In this document: piece after piece, positions 11,300-24,051 of the stretch
How positions within the stretch are numbered: the stretch's first letter is position 1
Layout: each line of letters starts with the position of its first letter
Assembly: GCA_025449115.1 (NCBI GenBank)
Contig: JAHLKC010000005.1
Coordinates: forward strand, 310,001-374,000
DNA from: Chytridium lagenaria
Lineage: Eukaryota; Chytridiomycota; Chytridiomycetes; Chytridiales; Chytridiaceae
DNA length: 64,000 nucleotides
Reading direction: 5' to 3'
Translations under genes and position numbers: made by a program
Notes under the pieces: generated by a model
The model's input: only the letters and a program-made list of their open reading frames with translations
Database searches by the model: none
Told to the model about the DNA's origin: nothing

Positions 11300-14200
11300 C
11301 GTCGTTGTTGTAGTTGTCAAACGTGGAGATGCTATAAAAATAGATGATTTAGAAAACCAGAAATGAGTATTTTAACTTTTACCTTGAACAGTTACGTTTC
11401 CGCTTTGAGTAAACGTCGACAGTCCTCCCGAAAGCAGCGGCAGACTGCTCCTTGTCCCATTCCTCGCGTCCTCATTGACTGCTGACAGCAGCACCGCATT
11501 AGTAGGACTAGGCGGCACGATAACCGCATTCACTACCTCCACCGAAGAGGAGAGCCGCGGTGATGGAGACGTGAAGGATTCTTTGGGTTTTTATGACAGG
11601 GGGTCAACAAAAGCTGTCACCACATTTGATAGCACGAACGTTTGAGATGATGGCGTTGGTGAGATTGTTGGGGATGGAGGAGGTGTGGGTGAGATAATGG
11701 CAATCGATAGTCCAGGTAATGGCTCAAGAGGTGTTACGCATTTGATAACACGAAAGTCTGGGATGTTGTTGTTGGTGTTTTTGGTGGTGACGTGAGTGGT
11801 AGGGCGGGTGTAGGTTCAATAACCACCGTTGAAGTGGCGACAACTTCCGAGTATGTTGATGTTTGGACAGTGGTTAAGGATGTCGGTTCATTGGGCTTTG
11901 ATTGAATGTATATGGGTACAGCAGATGATGCCAACGTAGATGACAGGATTGTTGTTGTCTCTGAGGATAAAGTTATCTGTAATGTTTTTGATGCAGATAC
12001 CGCGCTAGTTATTGTTGAGATCAAATCCGCGCTGTCAGAATGCATGGAATATGCAGAAGACGTAATACTTTGTTCATCTGACAAGCTCATGGAGCTGATT
12101 AAAGAAGCGAGCGCTTGAGTGCTTGCCGTTTCGGAAAAAGTTGATTTTGTCGTTGAAAGCGATGATGAAGCGTCTGAAATAGACGTAGATGAATATGTAA
12201 TTTCCGAGATAATTGATGTAGACCCTAACATAGACACGGTTGAATCTGATTTGATTGATTGGACTAAAGACGTGACTGCCTCTCCGGTCACCTCCGCAGT
12301 AGATAATATTGTTGAAGATATTGTTTCTGTTTCCGTTGCTGCTGACGACGTGAGGCCCGTTGAAGCTGACGAAGATATCGATAAGCTAGAAGTTGATGCT
12401 CCAGTGGAGGTCGAAAAAGACTCTAAAAAGCTCAATGCTGACCCTAAATTCGTCAACAACGTGGAGCTAGTTGAAGCCGATAAAGAGTTGGATGTTGTTG
12501 TGGCAATGGAAGTCGACAAAGACTCTGAAAAACTTGACTCTGACCCCAAACTCGTTGAAGATGTCAACGTGTTTTCTGTTACTGTCGACGTCACACCAAA
12601 AGAGGTCGATGGACCATCTAAAGAGCTGATAGTGGGTACTGGCTCTGTCTTTGTAGACGGCGTTGAGCTTATAGAACTTGAACCCAAACTCGTTGAAGAT
12701 GTCAACGTGTTTTCTGTTACTGTCGACGTCACACCAAAAGAGGTCGATGAACCATCTAAAGAGCTGATAGTGGGTACTGGCTCTGTATTTGTAGACGGCG
12801 TTGAGCTTATAGAACTTGAACACAAACTCGTTGAAGATGTCAACGTGTTTTCTGTTACTGTCGACGTCACACCAAATGAGGTCGATGGACCATCTAAAGA
12901 GCTGATAGTGGGTACTGGTTCTGTATTTGTAGACGGCGTTGAGCTTATAGAACTTGAAACCAAACTCGTTGAAGATGTCAACGTGTTTTCTGTTACTGTC
13001 GACGTCACACCAAAAGAGGTCGATGAACCATCTAAAGAGCTGATAGTGGGTACTGGCTCTGTATTTGTAGACGGCGTTGAGCTTATAGAACTTGATGAAT
13101 GTCCCAAAGAGGTTGACGTGATGAATGTAGCGGATGTCGATAACGGCTCTAAAAGGGTAGAGGTCGTTATATGTAATGAAGCTACCTCAGTCATCATCAA
13201 CGTGGAAACGATAGCGGATGTTGATGAGGACTCTAACAAGCTGGAAATTTCATCTGCACTCGCGACATTGGTGGTAGATGAATATCGTGTATCTATAGAT
13301 GTCGTGACAGAGCCTACTGGCGGAGTGGTGGACGACATACTGGTAGACGTGGTCTGAGACTTCAAGTCACTGAAGATCTGGGAGTCATCACTTGGAAACA
13401 CTAGAGAAACAGCTGACGTCGAAGTATCAACCGTCGGTATTGTCTCTAATGTTGAAATAGCTGAAGTTGCGCCATCAGATGACGCGGTACTGACCAAAAA
13501 AATTGAGTTCCCATTGGAGCTTAAAACAGATGTATCTGTCCCAGATATGAACAGAGTGAAACTCGAAACTGTAGGCTGAGAGCTTTCCGAAGAGGTCGTA
13601 GAAGGTGCAGTTGAAATAACATCAATGCTTAATGCAATGAGAGTGGATGAGTCTGAAGAAGATGTCATCCGATCTGCCGACAGGCTCTCGCTCGCTACCA
13701 ACGGACTTGATGCCGATACGCTTTGTGAGGCAAAGATGATAAGGAGCTGGCTGGCTCCAGGGCTGTTGCTGATGTTAAGTGCGATGCAGACGCTAATGGC
13801 AGATCGGAAGGCACAGACAATGTGTCTACCATTGACGTTGACAATAAGCTTGTTACTAAGCTATTTTGAGAGGTGGAGGCCGCTTCCGCTAGATCAATTA
13901 AGCTAGTCGAGCTTAAATATGATGTAGGTTGCTCCACCATTATAACGGCATTTGTTGAAACAGATTCTGGAAACGACGTTGACGGAACAGATACTGCGTC
14001 GAACGAAGATGTCATTGTTTCCACCAAACTCGTCACATCCGTCATCGATGACGACGTGGTTGAGACGTGTATACTTTCCTCACTTAGGCTGGATTGAGTC
14101 ATAATTCTGACTGTATCTACGTGACTGGTGAGAAAAGCGCTGTTCTATGCGAATTATATTACTAAGGTTGCGGACGAGGTTTCTAAATCTTTTAGAGGCG

Positions 14201-17200
14201 AAATCGTCTGTACCAGAGAATTGGCTGTGCTCTCTAACGTTGACGGTTTTGTGTCCGACGGCTCCAGCAATTTTTCCGAAGATGCAGTCAAGCGTGGCGT
14301 AATCTCTTGAAGTATCTCCTGAGGAATATGGAGTCTCGGTAATAGCCGTAGGGCTCGAAAAATATTCTGTAATCGACGGCGTCTCGGAAGTGGCAATCGA
14401 CTCAGTTGTTAAGATTGTAGCGGTGTCTGAGTCTGTGATGATTGAAGGGGTGTCCAAGTCTGTGGAAGTCTTCACCGTCGAGCTCTCCACGTTTATCTCC
14501 GAAAAAGGGCCTAGAGAATTGGCTGTGATCTCTAGCGTTGCCGACTCTGTCTCGGTAGGCTCCAGCAGATTTTCTGAAAATGTAGTTCGCGTGGCATAAT
14601 CTTTTGTAGTATCTGCCGAGGAATATGAGGTCTCTGTTATAGCCTCAGGCCCAAAAAAGATTCTGTGATCGACGCCGTCTCGGAAGTGGCAATCGACTCA
14701 GTTGTTAAGATTGTAGCGGTGTCTGAGTCTGTGATGATTGAAGGGGTGTGCAAGTCTGTGGAAGTCTTCACCGTCGACTTCACCGTCGAGCTCTCCACGT
14801 TTGTCTCCGAAAAAGGGCCTAGAGAATTGGCTCTGATATCTGCTGAGGAATATGAGGTTTCTGTTATAGCCGCAGGGCCTGAAGAAGATTCTGTGATCGA
14901 AGCCGTCTCGGAAGTGGCAATCGACTCAGTGATTAAGATTATAACAGTGTCTGAGTCTGTGGAAGTCTTCACTGTCGAGCTCTCCACAGTTGCCTCGGAA
15001 AATGAGCCTTCCATCGAAGTGTCACTTAAGGTAGCTAAGTCTGTTGAAGCTTCCAACGTCAAACTCTTCTCCGTGTTCTCCGATATCGTAGAAGTGTCAA
15101 GCTCGACACGACTCGTTATCTCCTCCACCGCCCTACTCTCAACACTAGTCTCCTCAGCAACAACAGTCGTCACATCCACAGACGAAGCAGGGGGAGATTC
15201 CTCCGTACTTCTATCAAACAATGTGATGACAGGCAGTTCTGTCATAATTGATGCGTCTGCGGTCCTCGAGTCTGCGTAAGTCCATGTTGAGGTAGCAGAA
15301 ATTAAAATCGTTTCAGAGGTGGAAAGGGGTGGGTCGGTGAGAGTAAAAGAGTTCGTGGAGGAGTGGTAAGTAGCCGGTAAAGTTAAAGAAACATGCTCTG
15401 CCAAAGACAGTGTTGAGGGAGCCTCGGAGCTTGACTCACGACCCACACCAAATAAATTCGTGGGGTTTTCCAGTTTCGTAGCTGCTTCAGCATGTGATTC
15501 GGATAGAGTATCAAGCGTCGCCATGGTAGTATCTATCGCCGAAGACAACTTCTGTTTCATGATAGCATCACTTTCACTATTGATAGCTTTCGGTGACAAC
15601 GTGTACGATGATGTGACCTTCAACGACGACGAAGAGTCCAAAAGAGAACTCAATGCCTCTACATAGATGGAGTTTTCAGTTGAAGTGAAATCTGTCGTAG
15701 TAAACAGCGTGCTCGACGGAGATTCTTCTTCGGTGAGTCTAGACAGAGCTCCACTTGGTAAAGGCTCAGTATATGTTGAAGTCAACGCAGTCTCAACATC
15801 ATTTGTCGAAATCGTCACATCACAGGAGCCGTTGAAGATTTAGTGACAGGATCGCTCGTCTCTGTTTCGAGATCTCTGTGGAGTATGACGATGAAGAGCA
15901 CTTCTGTCATAATTATGTATGAGGCAGACTCTGGCACAGCTTCTCGCTTTAACTTCGCACGTATAGACTAGCATCCCTGAAAATTTCTCAAGTGAAGGGG
16001 TGACTGACGAAACAAATGACGTGATTCATGTCAGAATATTCAGAGCACGATCGTCAACTGGATGTTGGTGTGTCTTGGCTTCTGTATTGTTTTCTTTTTC
16101 TAAAAGTTGCGTGTCCGCTGCGGTTATATGAAGGAAAGACTTCCTGCGACTGAAAAATCAACAGATTTTATCCGAGGTTGATGGCATATGATCATTGGCC
16201 GCAACTGGGTTTTAGCGTGGTTGCGGTGTCCGTTGAAAAGGTCATAGTCTCAGTAGTAGTTGTAAAACTCGGCGTGACAAAGAGTCCGAGTTGATGTCAG
16301 AGGCTGTTGCGGTGACGTATTAGTGGACGACATTTCTACCGCTCGTTTGCGCTGTCACCATAGCAATGTGGCACATTGGTTCCTTGGAAGTAGTAAGCTT
16401 ACTAGAAGCCTCTGTGAGTGAATTAATATAGGCGCTCGCACACGCTTCTTTCTCCATGGCGTTGGGTGTTGAAACCCATGGGGAAATGCTCTTCAAAGGA
16501 TGCCGAAAAATCCTTGGAGGTTGAAGACAGCGTGTACCTTCTGTGCATCATTAACGGACGTCTTGGATACTAGTAGCTTCCGGTGCAGACGTTATATGAG
16601 CTAGTAGGCTCTCAGCGTTACGGAGATGAAGACGATTCTGATGCTTGAGAGCTTGAATATAAATCCCACGCCAATTGAGATATCATCTGTCGGAACCTCC
16701 TCGATTTTTTGTATCGATTCCGACGACGTCATTTGCATGCTGTCACTGTCGTGTTTGCGACTGTCCGAAAAACTTGAAACTCCGTATTATCTGAACCATC
16801 TACCCCTTTTCGAGAAGATGAAGAAACTTCACGCGTGAAGGTGCGTTATGATGATAACGGACTCTGCTCTTCATTTGCAGGAATATTAACGTTCGTACGG
16901 CTTATGATGGTCGGTTGAGTCCATGTTCGCATTTTCTGTTGTATAAGCACGGGATGACTCATGCCATCTTTACCGTTGCGACTCCTCCGTCCGGGAACCT
17001 CTGTTGAATGAAGATGAGTATATTTCACTGTTTCGGTAGGTAGGAACCCGTTTGATATATTTTCTTCGCTGCTATGCCACTCTATTGAGAGATGGGTCTG
17101 ACAGAGTTATACCATCTGACGTCCATTTATCAGACAAGTCCACGTACTCGTCACCATCGATTCTTTTAACGACAAGGTCAGATCATTCTCTAACGATATT

Positions 17201-19558
17201 GTTTTGTTGTTGGTTTCCTCAGTACTGAAGAAATGAACATCGTCTCTTCAGATTCCGCTTTGGGTCTCTTGACCAAGCGTGTTATTCTCCACACCATTTG
17301 CTTCTGTTCTCGTGGTTCAGCGATGTAAACTCCGCACCGTCGTGTCCGTGTTGTCAGCTCTCGTAACTGACGCTGCTGTCACTTCCTCCGTTGAAGCTTC
17401 TGCAATTATATTAATCGTGGAAAAGTTGGATAAAATCGTTTCCATGGCGTTGTGTCGATGATTCCACGTGAGAAGTTTCCCAAACTGTTGATTCTTCGGC
17501 TTTTAAATCGGATACCGGTATATTTCATATGCGATATCAGATTTTAGGGTGCTTGCCATAATCGAAATCGTCTGTTCCGTAATTAAATGGTACTTAAATG
17601 CCTATCAAATATCGCATGAGCATGTCAGAAAAAAAAGGTAGTAATACCTTCACCGTGATGGATGGTAGCTGAATAATCAACCGCGGGCTCCGCCTTAGTG
17701 TCTCATCACCGCTGAAGGACACCGTCTCAGGAGATGCAAATGACAGCAAGCTGTCCGTCTCAGTTGAAATAATCTCCCGCCTGTCTCCTCAATTATGAAA
17801 TAATAGAGAAATCGCTGAATGGTGTAGAGGTAGCTATTGACCTTGTGCGCTGACAGATTCCGATTCTTCCAAAGCTGAGGTCATCCTTCTGCACTTATCG
17901 ATAGCGACTCATAGTATAGGAGGGAAAGAAATAAGCTAATAAATGACGGTTCCTCTACGCTATTTCCGTGATAACCCTAACGACGAAGTCTGCATAGCTT
18001 CTGCGGTTGCGATGATAGCGTAACGCCATATAATCAACGTTGGCGTAGTACAGAGGTGACAGACTCATTCAATTCCACCGTGCTCGACAAATTCACGATC
18101 AGACTGTTGAATACGCTTCCGAGAAGTTTTCCGTTCCTCGCTCATGGAAACACAGTAGTCATTGTTTCCACCAACTCACTCTGCAGGCTCATAAACGTAG
18201 CCGTCGTCCCAATTTTCTTCACTTGAATTTCTACCATCGTCAAAGTACTCTCTTTCTGTCCTATAGTTTCTTTCTCAGTAAAAACAAACTCTGTCTCGTC
18301 ATTGTTGCATCATCGACTGGTCGTCATTAGAGACCTGATCTCCACAAATTCTGACGTTGTGGAGAGTGCCTGTTTCATCTGTTTGCAATGTATTCGCCAA
18401 AACGGAAACGCCGCCGTGTCGCTGATGAAGGAGTGTTTATTATCGTCACATAATAATTGCATTGGAAGAACTGAAAATCACCTTCAGCTAATTCGACCGT
18501 ACGCGTAATCGTCATCGCAGTGGCTGTAACTTCTCTCCCTTCCAGTTCCCATATCCCCGCAGCAGAAGTGCTAGTGGAAAGCATAGAATCAATCTCTCCC
18601 CCTCCACAGTTTTCAAGTCCGCGTCGTCTGAGACGCGTCCAAGTACTTGAAGTCCCTGATGTTACGTCCCCCACATACTCAGAAGTATCTGATAAAGCAT
18701 GTACACTTTCCATCAACGTCAATTCTAACCCCTGTTTGCATTTGCCTGGTCTCCAAAATGGAGGTATCCAACGCCACAGTGAGGGTGTCATCACGTATGG
18801 ATGTCACCAATAATTCGCCTACGCTCGTTGAAGCCGTCGACTCCCACTCCCAGTCCCCGCTTGTTAATCTTTCAGCTGAATCAACAGCATCAGTCGCAAA
18901 ACTACCATTCGAAGTCTCAACCGTGGTCACTTCCTCGAGAGGCGATGCAGAAACCATCAGATTCGTTTTCGGCCACGCCAATTCATCTGAAATAGGTAGC
19001 GTAATTGTCTCCGGCGTTAAATTAGTATCGGGGTATCTTCCACAGCTGAAAGTGTCTTGCAATCCGCATCTCCGCCATGCGATAATGTGATAGTGTCACC
19101 TACAACTACTCATTAAACGCAAGTCGTAAAATGAACACTTACTCTCGGATGCAATGATGATGTCGCTGCTCGTATGCTTTTGTTCATTCGCAGAACTAGA
19201 ATCCAGCGTCGTACTTTCCTCTGTCACTACGGCTCCCATCTCTTCAACACGAATGGTCGTCACACTTTCTGCCGCTAAAGCTGCCGTGGATAAAGACTTA
19301 ACATCCGTCACATTCAGGCTCCATACCCATTCCATCTACAGACAGAAACACAAAGCTCAGTTGAAAACCCCTTATCATTACCGTAAAACATCGCTCTTAC
19401 CATCCCCATCCCTCCTCCCCATCTTCACCCCCAGCTCCCAATGGATAGGACCTTCTCCAACCTCGTCGTCCTATAATAGCCCCCCAGACAACCCATAATA
19501 GCAACACCCAAATCATCATCCACAACAATCGGTTACGGCGGCCTCGCATGACGTTCAT
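11300..19558 (-). CDS. N-terminal leader and giant Ser/Thr-rich mucin-like stalk (frameshifted)
   Basis: The ATG at 19556-19558 begins a short basic N-terminus and a hydrophobic stretch (LLWMMIWVLLLWVVWGAII), a signal peptide or signal anchor. A 65-bp intron (19336-19400) follows. Then come Ser/Thr/Glu/Val-rich exons; the longest uninterrupted frame is 13701-11734 (655 residues, mostly Ser and Thr). Adjacent frames 14102-13695, 14490-14080 and 15818-14637 have the same composition. From 15.85 to 18.4 kb the Ser/Thr frame can only be followed in short pieces. Internal tandem repeats are present. Such stalks are usually heavily O-glycosylated and hold binding domains away from the wall. I infer that this stalk, the ectodomain and the membrane segment are one gene of about 13.4 kb; separate genes cannot be excluded. 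Confidence 0.55.
12551..13102 (-). repeat. 138-bp coding tandem repeat, four units (46 residues each)
   Basis: CTCGTTGAAGATGTCAACGT recurs at 12551, 12689, 12827 and 12965, exactly 138 bp apart, with about 1-3 substitutions per unit and no indels. On the minus strand each unit encodes a Ser/Thr/Pro block with core NTEPVPTISSLDG and FGVTSTVTENTL. The exact multiple of three and the absence of indels support translation. Confidence 0.95.
14370..14995 (-). repeat. Three-copy imperfect coding repeat in the mucin stalk
   Basis: The plus-strand block beginning GTCTCGGAAGTGGCAATCGA occurs at about 14381, 14677 and 14905. It extends up to 130 bp into a segment matching CTGTGGAAGTCTTCACCGTC. Spacing is uneven (296 and 228 bp). 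The minus-strand product includes ESSTVKTSTD and TESIATSET in each copy. Confidence 0.8.
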
Positions 19559-20095
19559 GGTGATGGCGTGGGGAGGTACAATGCATGGAGTAATGGATGG
19601 TGGAGCGACTTGTCAACGTGTGCAATTGTCAAATTGCTATTTTTTTGTCTAAGTTTGGTGTGCTATTACTTTTATCAAGACGGAGTGGACGAAGCAAAAG
19701 TAGCATTCCATCGAGTTTGGCAATGTCGACATCGCTCCTTTAGACGTTTGACACATAAATATTTCACAAACATCAAAGACTCAATCCCGTTCTTCTCCCA
19801 AAAAAGTCTTGGTCCATATACACATGCAAAGCACAAAAAGCTAAAAAAGCAAAGACTGTTTCTCATGTCAATAAACACACCAAAGTGCAACCATCTTTGT
19901 TCCAATTCTTAAACAGCAAACAAACACAGGTTGATTTGGCAAGGGTCGTCTTGTGGGGTCGGTGAAGGATGAAGGGGTGTAAAGTCGGCACAAAAAATCC
20001 GGGAAGATTCAAACGGAGAAAACAAAACATAGAAAACCCAGCAACGGAGATAAAGGAAACAAGCCCCCAAATCCTCGCTACAAGACTTCTCATAT
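19559..20095. other. Intergenic region between the surface-protein gene and RPL8
   Basis: Promoter of the leftward surface-protein gene and 3' flank of the leftward uL2 gene. No coding sequence is supported. Confidence 0.5.
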
Positions 20096-20949
20096 TTACT
20101 CCTTGACCTTCTTGGATCCACGGAGCAAACCAGTCCTCCTGGCCGCAATAAGACCAACCTTCTGTCCAGGGGGCGCGTAACGGGACACGGTCGAGGCGTG
20201 ACCAATGTGCTGGTGGTTACCACCACCGTGGGGGTGATCAACGGGGTTCATGGCAACACCACGAGTCTTGGGCCAGGTGTTCCTCTTCACACGGAACTTG
20301 TGGTGCGCAGCACCAGCCTTAAGGAGGGGCTTGTCAATACGACCTCCACCGGCAACGATGCCAACGGTGGCACGGGCCTCAGAGGCGACGAGCTTCTTGG
20401 CACCAGAGGGGAGCTTGATGCGGGTGGTGCCGTCGTCGGTGTTGTGGCCGATGACGGTGGCGTAGTTGCCGGAGACACGGGCAAGGGAGCCACGGTCACC
20501 GGTGCGGGACTCGACGTTGCAGATGATAGTACCTTCGGGCATCTGGCCGACGGGGAGAACGTTGCCGACGTTAAGGGTGGCTATTATTTACAAAGTCAGT
20601 CATTTTCCCATTCCTTTAGCGCGTTCCAATAATCCAAGCACAAATTGACAATAATGAGCATATACACACCCTTCTTTCCAGCGTAGATGAACTGTCCAGT
20701 GAAAAGTCCCTCAGACGCAATGAAGGTCTCCTCGTGTTGCTTGAACCGGTAAGGGTCCTTGAACACGACCTTGGCAAGGGGAGCACCACGACCAGCATCG
20801 TGGACGATCTCCTTGACGATTCCACGAATGTATCCGTGACGTTCGGCGTAGTCAATCGAGCGGTACTTGGCAGCACCCTGACGCTTCTTAACGTGCGCCT
20901 TGAAAATGCCACCAGCACCCTTCCTCTGAGCACGGATGACGCGACCCAT
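20096..20949 (-). CDS. RPL2: 60S ribosomal protein uL2 (L8/Rpl2)
   Basis: Structural protein of the large cytosolic ribosomal subunit, close to the peptidyl transferase centre. Exon 1 (20670-20949) starts [19 protein letters not shown] and contains the conserved [18 protein letters not shown]. Exon 2 (20096-20580) includes [29 protein letters not shown] and the universally conserved [19 protein letters not shown] with the histidine near the active centre. It ends [10 protein letters not shown]. Total length is 254 residues, the normal size. The 89-bp intron (20581-20669) splits an Ala codon within [14 protein letters not shown], at the same frame as the protein family requires. No frame break is needed, in contrast to the flanking genes. 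Confidence 0.97.
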
Positions 20950-22113
20950 TTACTATTGAGAAAGAGAGGGTTAGCAGTCCGAATGCAAAGCTTCCATATT
21001 GAGAGTGGCGATGGTGAGGGCAAGAAAGTCTAATTGTCGTATCCTTTGCTCGTTTTCTTCTTGTAGTATGTCCCTACTCGCAAGATCGCTCCCAACCACT
21101 CTTTCCAGCATACCATACACACACATGTCCAGGAATCACCCAAATTAACAGCCAACCACTCCTCCGTCGAGCGATGCCAACAATCAGAGGTCCATTCCCT
21201 CCTCTCTATTAACGACAAACCCCCATCCCATCCATCCCATCGCATCTCCCCCACCATCCATCTGCATCCATCCATCCATCCATTCGATGCAGAATCCAGC
21301 ATAGCTCCGATCCGTCATGTCGTTTGGTTCCAGATTTGCCACTGTCCTCGGCCGTCATCATCGATGGGTGAAGGGGTCTCGACTTGATACTGACTCTGAT
21401 TATTGGGGGTTCGAAAAGAATTGGCGCAAAATTTTCATACGACGTATTTGGGGGGCAGCGACGGAGCGTGTAACGTTGACAAGGCTTAGCGTCGATGGAG
21501 ATGGCCGTCGGTGCATCGCGTTTATCGGTGTGGTTTCGCGGTAATGGTTGATGATGGAAAGAATACGGAATTAAGTTCTAATGAAGATTACTTCGAAGCT
21601 TAACTTTTATAGTATTAACAATAAAATAAACTCTAAAAGGTAAAAAGTGATTATATTTGTTTAGGCATAGTAGCGATAGATAGATTTTCAAGCTTACTTC
21701 AAAATGCCTACCAAGCATCAGTGTTTTATGAAATATGCTTTGTGTGAAATGTACCAATGGACGCCAGAAAGATGACTACAAATGATTTTCTTGGATGTGT
21801 GCATATATAGTGGATTAAGGCATACGAAACACAATATGTTTTATGAGTTAGTAGACATTGAATTCGCGCGAACAGCGGTGTTTCTCAAAGCACGGCCAGG
21901 TCCGCCGTTGTCAGTTCTCAAGGTGGCAGGCATGTCATAGCAACACCACCCTTGTCCTCACAAATATGACAATTCCCAAACGCCAGGCATGTATGCCATT
22001 CATAAACTCACTAAGAGAATATATAAGCTCGCAAAAAAATATACACCAGTATGCATCGACGGAGACCGAAAGAGAATCCCTTCACTACATCACCATCATC
22101 CATCATCCACGCC
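20950..22113. other. Intergenic region, promoter of uL2 gene and upstream of peroxidase
   Basis: A pyrimidine-rich, CATC-repeat stretch lies at about 21215-21285. An open frame at 21317-21544 has no recognisable feature and is not called. The region from 21.55 to 22.0 kb is AT-rich without coding signal. Confidence 0.4.
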
Positions 22114-22920
22114 ATGCTCCTTCCCCTCCTTTTTTGATATCACACCCTCTCTTCGCCGTCTCTTTCCCTCAACCTCAATCTATCGAACTCATCACCCCAA
22201 CCGGCTCCCCCTCCGACTTTTCCCACCACATCCCCACAGACCCCGTCAACCGCTCCCCATGTCCCTTCACCAACGCCCTCTCCAACCACGCCCTACTCCC
22301 ACGCACAAACATCACCCACAATCAAGTCCTCAACGTCCTCACAACCGCCCTCAAACTCTCCACGCCCTCAGCGCTGGTGTTCGCGGATCAGGCATGAGCG
22401 TCGGAGAACATGGAAGCGCCGATCTATGGATGATGCAACGCCACGGCGCTATTGAACATGATGCGAGTTTAACAAGAGATGACGCGGCGTTAGGGGATGC
22501 AGTTGACGTGAACCGAACGTTGTGTACGTTCACAGCCATTGCTCTTTCTAACTCTTATTCTCAGACTCTAATTCCGCTCCATATCCTCCAGTGCACCCAC
22601 ATCACCCTCCCTGAACTTCTCGCCTTCCGCTCCTACCGAGACCGCGACTCGCGCCTCCGCAACGCAAACTTCACATACGGCCCAAAGGAAGCGTTCACGG
22701 CGTACGGGGAAACGGCGTTGTTGTTTTAGTGTTGAGGGAGGATGCAGAGTTGAGTGCGATGGATGAACGACAGAGAGGATGAGAGTGGATTGGTTGGATA
22801 TGTTGATACTTGAGGAGAAGATGCCCGGTGGAGTTGGGGTGGAGAGCAAGGGAGGTAGGGTTTTTGGAGACTTTGGAGTTGACGGGGTATATGAGGGGAA
22901 AGACGGCGGGTTTGGTGTGA
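22114..22920 (+). pseudogene. Heme-thiolate peroxidase (chloroperoxidase/UPO-like), frame broken several times
   Basis: Secreted heme-thiolate peroxidases use a cysteine ligand and H2O2 to oxidise or oxygenate organic substrates. ATG 22114 starts a hydrophobic leader, but the frame shifts at once. The ligand motif is SPCPFTNALSNHALLPR, and the acid-base/magnesium motif is IEHDASLTRDD. NANFTYGPKEAFTAYGE and ELGWRAREVGF match the intact copy at 34.6-35.7 kb. Bridging the whole gene needs about five one-base changes (leader, after FADQA, after GETALLF, after DERQRG, before ELGW) in 0.8 kb. A GT...AG intron lies around 22530-22564. The density of breaks is higher than in neighbouring genes, so I call it a probable pseudogene, but all breaks are single-base and sequencing error remains possible. 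Confidence 0.65.
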
Positions 22921-23159
22921 GGAGATGGAGGAGTTCGACTTTTTGCGTGTATGGCCGTGGGTTTTTTTCCAGTCTTTTTTTCGCGGCTTCCTTTTTTCGT
23001 ATATCAAGATAAGCGTGTACTTCAAAGCAATGAAATAAGATGCAAAGATCAAGAATATAAAGAAGTCTTTTCATTTGTTGGTTTGGCTGGATGCGATAAG
23101 ATTCATAAGAAACACGATGTGCGCAAGAACATGTATAAAGTAACAAAATAAGAAAGCAA

Positions 23160-23796
23160 ATCCAAGCTCCCTCCACCTGACTCCTCGCTACAACAACAGG
23201 ACACCTGCAATGCCTCACAACATGATCCGACACAGACCCCAACAAAACTTTACGAACGCGTCCTAGGTTACGGGACCCCACAATGACGAGATCTGCGTTC
23301 AGTTCCTCGGATTTATGGACAATGGCTTCACGGGGGTCACCGATGAGAGCGATGGAACGAACGCGGTATTTGTAGGGCGGGAGAGCATCGGCGAACGCGC
23401 GGACCGGTGGTATGAGCGCTGTATTTTCTCTGTTGAAAAAAGCAGATGAGCACGGCTTTTGATAACCAAAGAGAGACTTACTGCATCTTCAATCTCTTGT
23501 GGAAGTTTGGGCGTGAGGTCTTGCGGCTAAATACCGATCATAAGAACACGATAAGAGTGTGTACGGGGGACAAGTACTTACAAAGTAAGATGATTTGATC
23601 AGTTTCTGGACGGATGATGTTGGTGACTGCCCATTCGAAGGCTTGTTTAGATGCGGGCGTGGCGTCAACGGCTATGACAACAATTCTGTCTGCTGGGGTT
23701 GGGTTGGGATGAATGGTAGAGTCGTGGAGTGATCCTGTGATGTCCTCATGGAGGATGGTTGGGTTGGGAGGTGAGGTTTGAGCGAGTAGCGTCCAT
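23160..23796 (-). CDS. Universal stress protein (UspA) family protein
   Basis: Small cytosolic nucleotide-binding fold, roles in stress response. The minus strand reads RIVVIAVDATPASKQAFEWAV, the first beta strand and helix of the Usp fold. After two short introns (donor at 23581, second near 23480) come ALIGDPREAIV and LNADLVIVGSRNLGRVRKVLLGSVS, followed by DHVVRHCRCPVVVAR. GSRNLG...LLGSVS is the Usp G-2x-G-9x-G-(S/T) ATP-binding signature. The likely start is ATG 23794-23796, with one extra base in the first 20 bases needed to reach the domain frame, and one indel in the small middle exon. The end is uncertain because the frame stays open antisense to the peroxidase; the domain itself ends near 23175. 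Confidence 0.8.
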
Positions 23797-24051
23797 CTTT
23801 GAGTTAAGTTTTTTTTTAGATTGGGGTTATGGTGTAAAAGAGTGGGGTGAGGACTTACTCTTGACCTTTATAGTCGCATTGGAAGAATGAGCGTCGCGTG
23901 CTCACTAACTGACTCACTCTGCATCAGATGAAGTGCATGTTCTGACTCAAATTGTCACTTTCATTTTATTATACTTTGTATGACCTTGTCAGTGCTACAC
24001 AGAGTGTTGAAAAATTATTTCTTCCTTTCACCTGATAAACAAACCTCTGAG

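Noticed and set aside
12119..13357. Plus-strand 412-codon open frame as a separate acidic repeat protein gene
   Set aside because: It is antisense to the Ser/Thr-rich stalk, whose flanking frames, composition and domain order support the minus strand. Kept only as a finding.
21215..21285. (CATC)n stretches here and at 25.25 kb as telomere-like or CRISPR-like repeats
   Set aside because: Simple microsatellites with no spacers and no telomeric TTAGGG pattern.
21317..21544. 75-codon plus-strand frame upstream of the uL2 gene
   Set aside because: No homology, no coding bias that I can recognise, and it lies in a promoter region.
22568..23172. Long minus-strand extension of the universal stress protein frame
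   Set aside because: It runs antisense through the peroxidase gene and loses all Usp character after PVVVAR. Treated as read-through of a missed stop, splice or indel.
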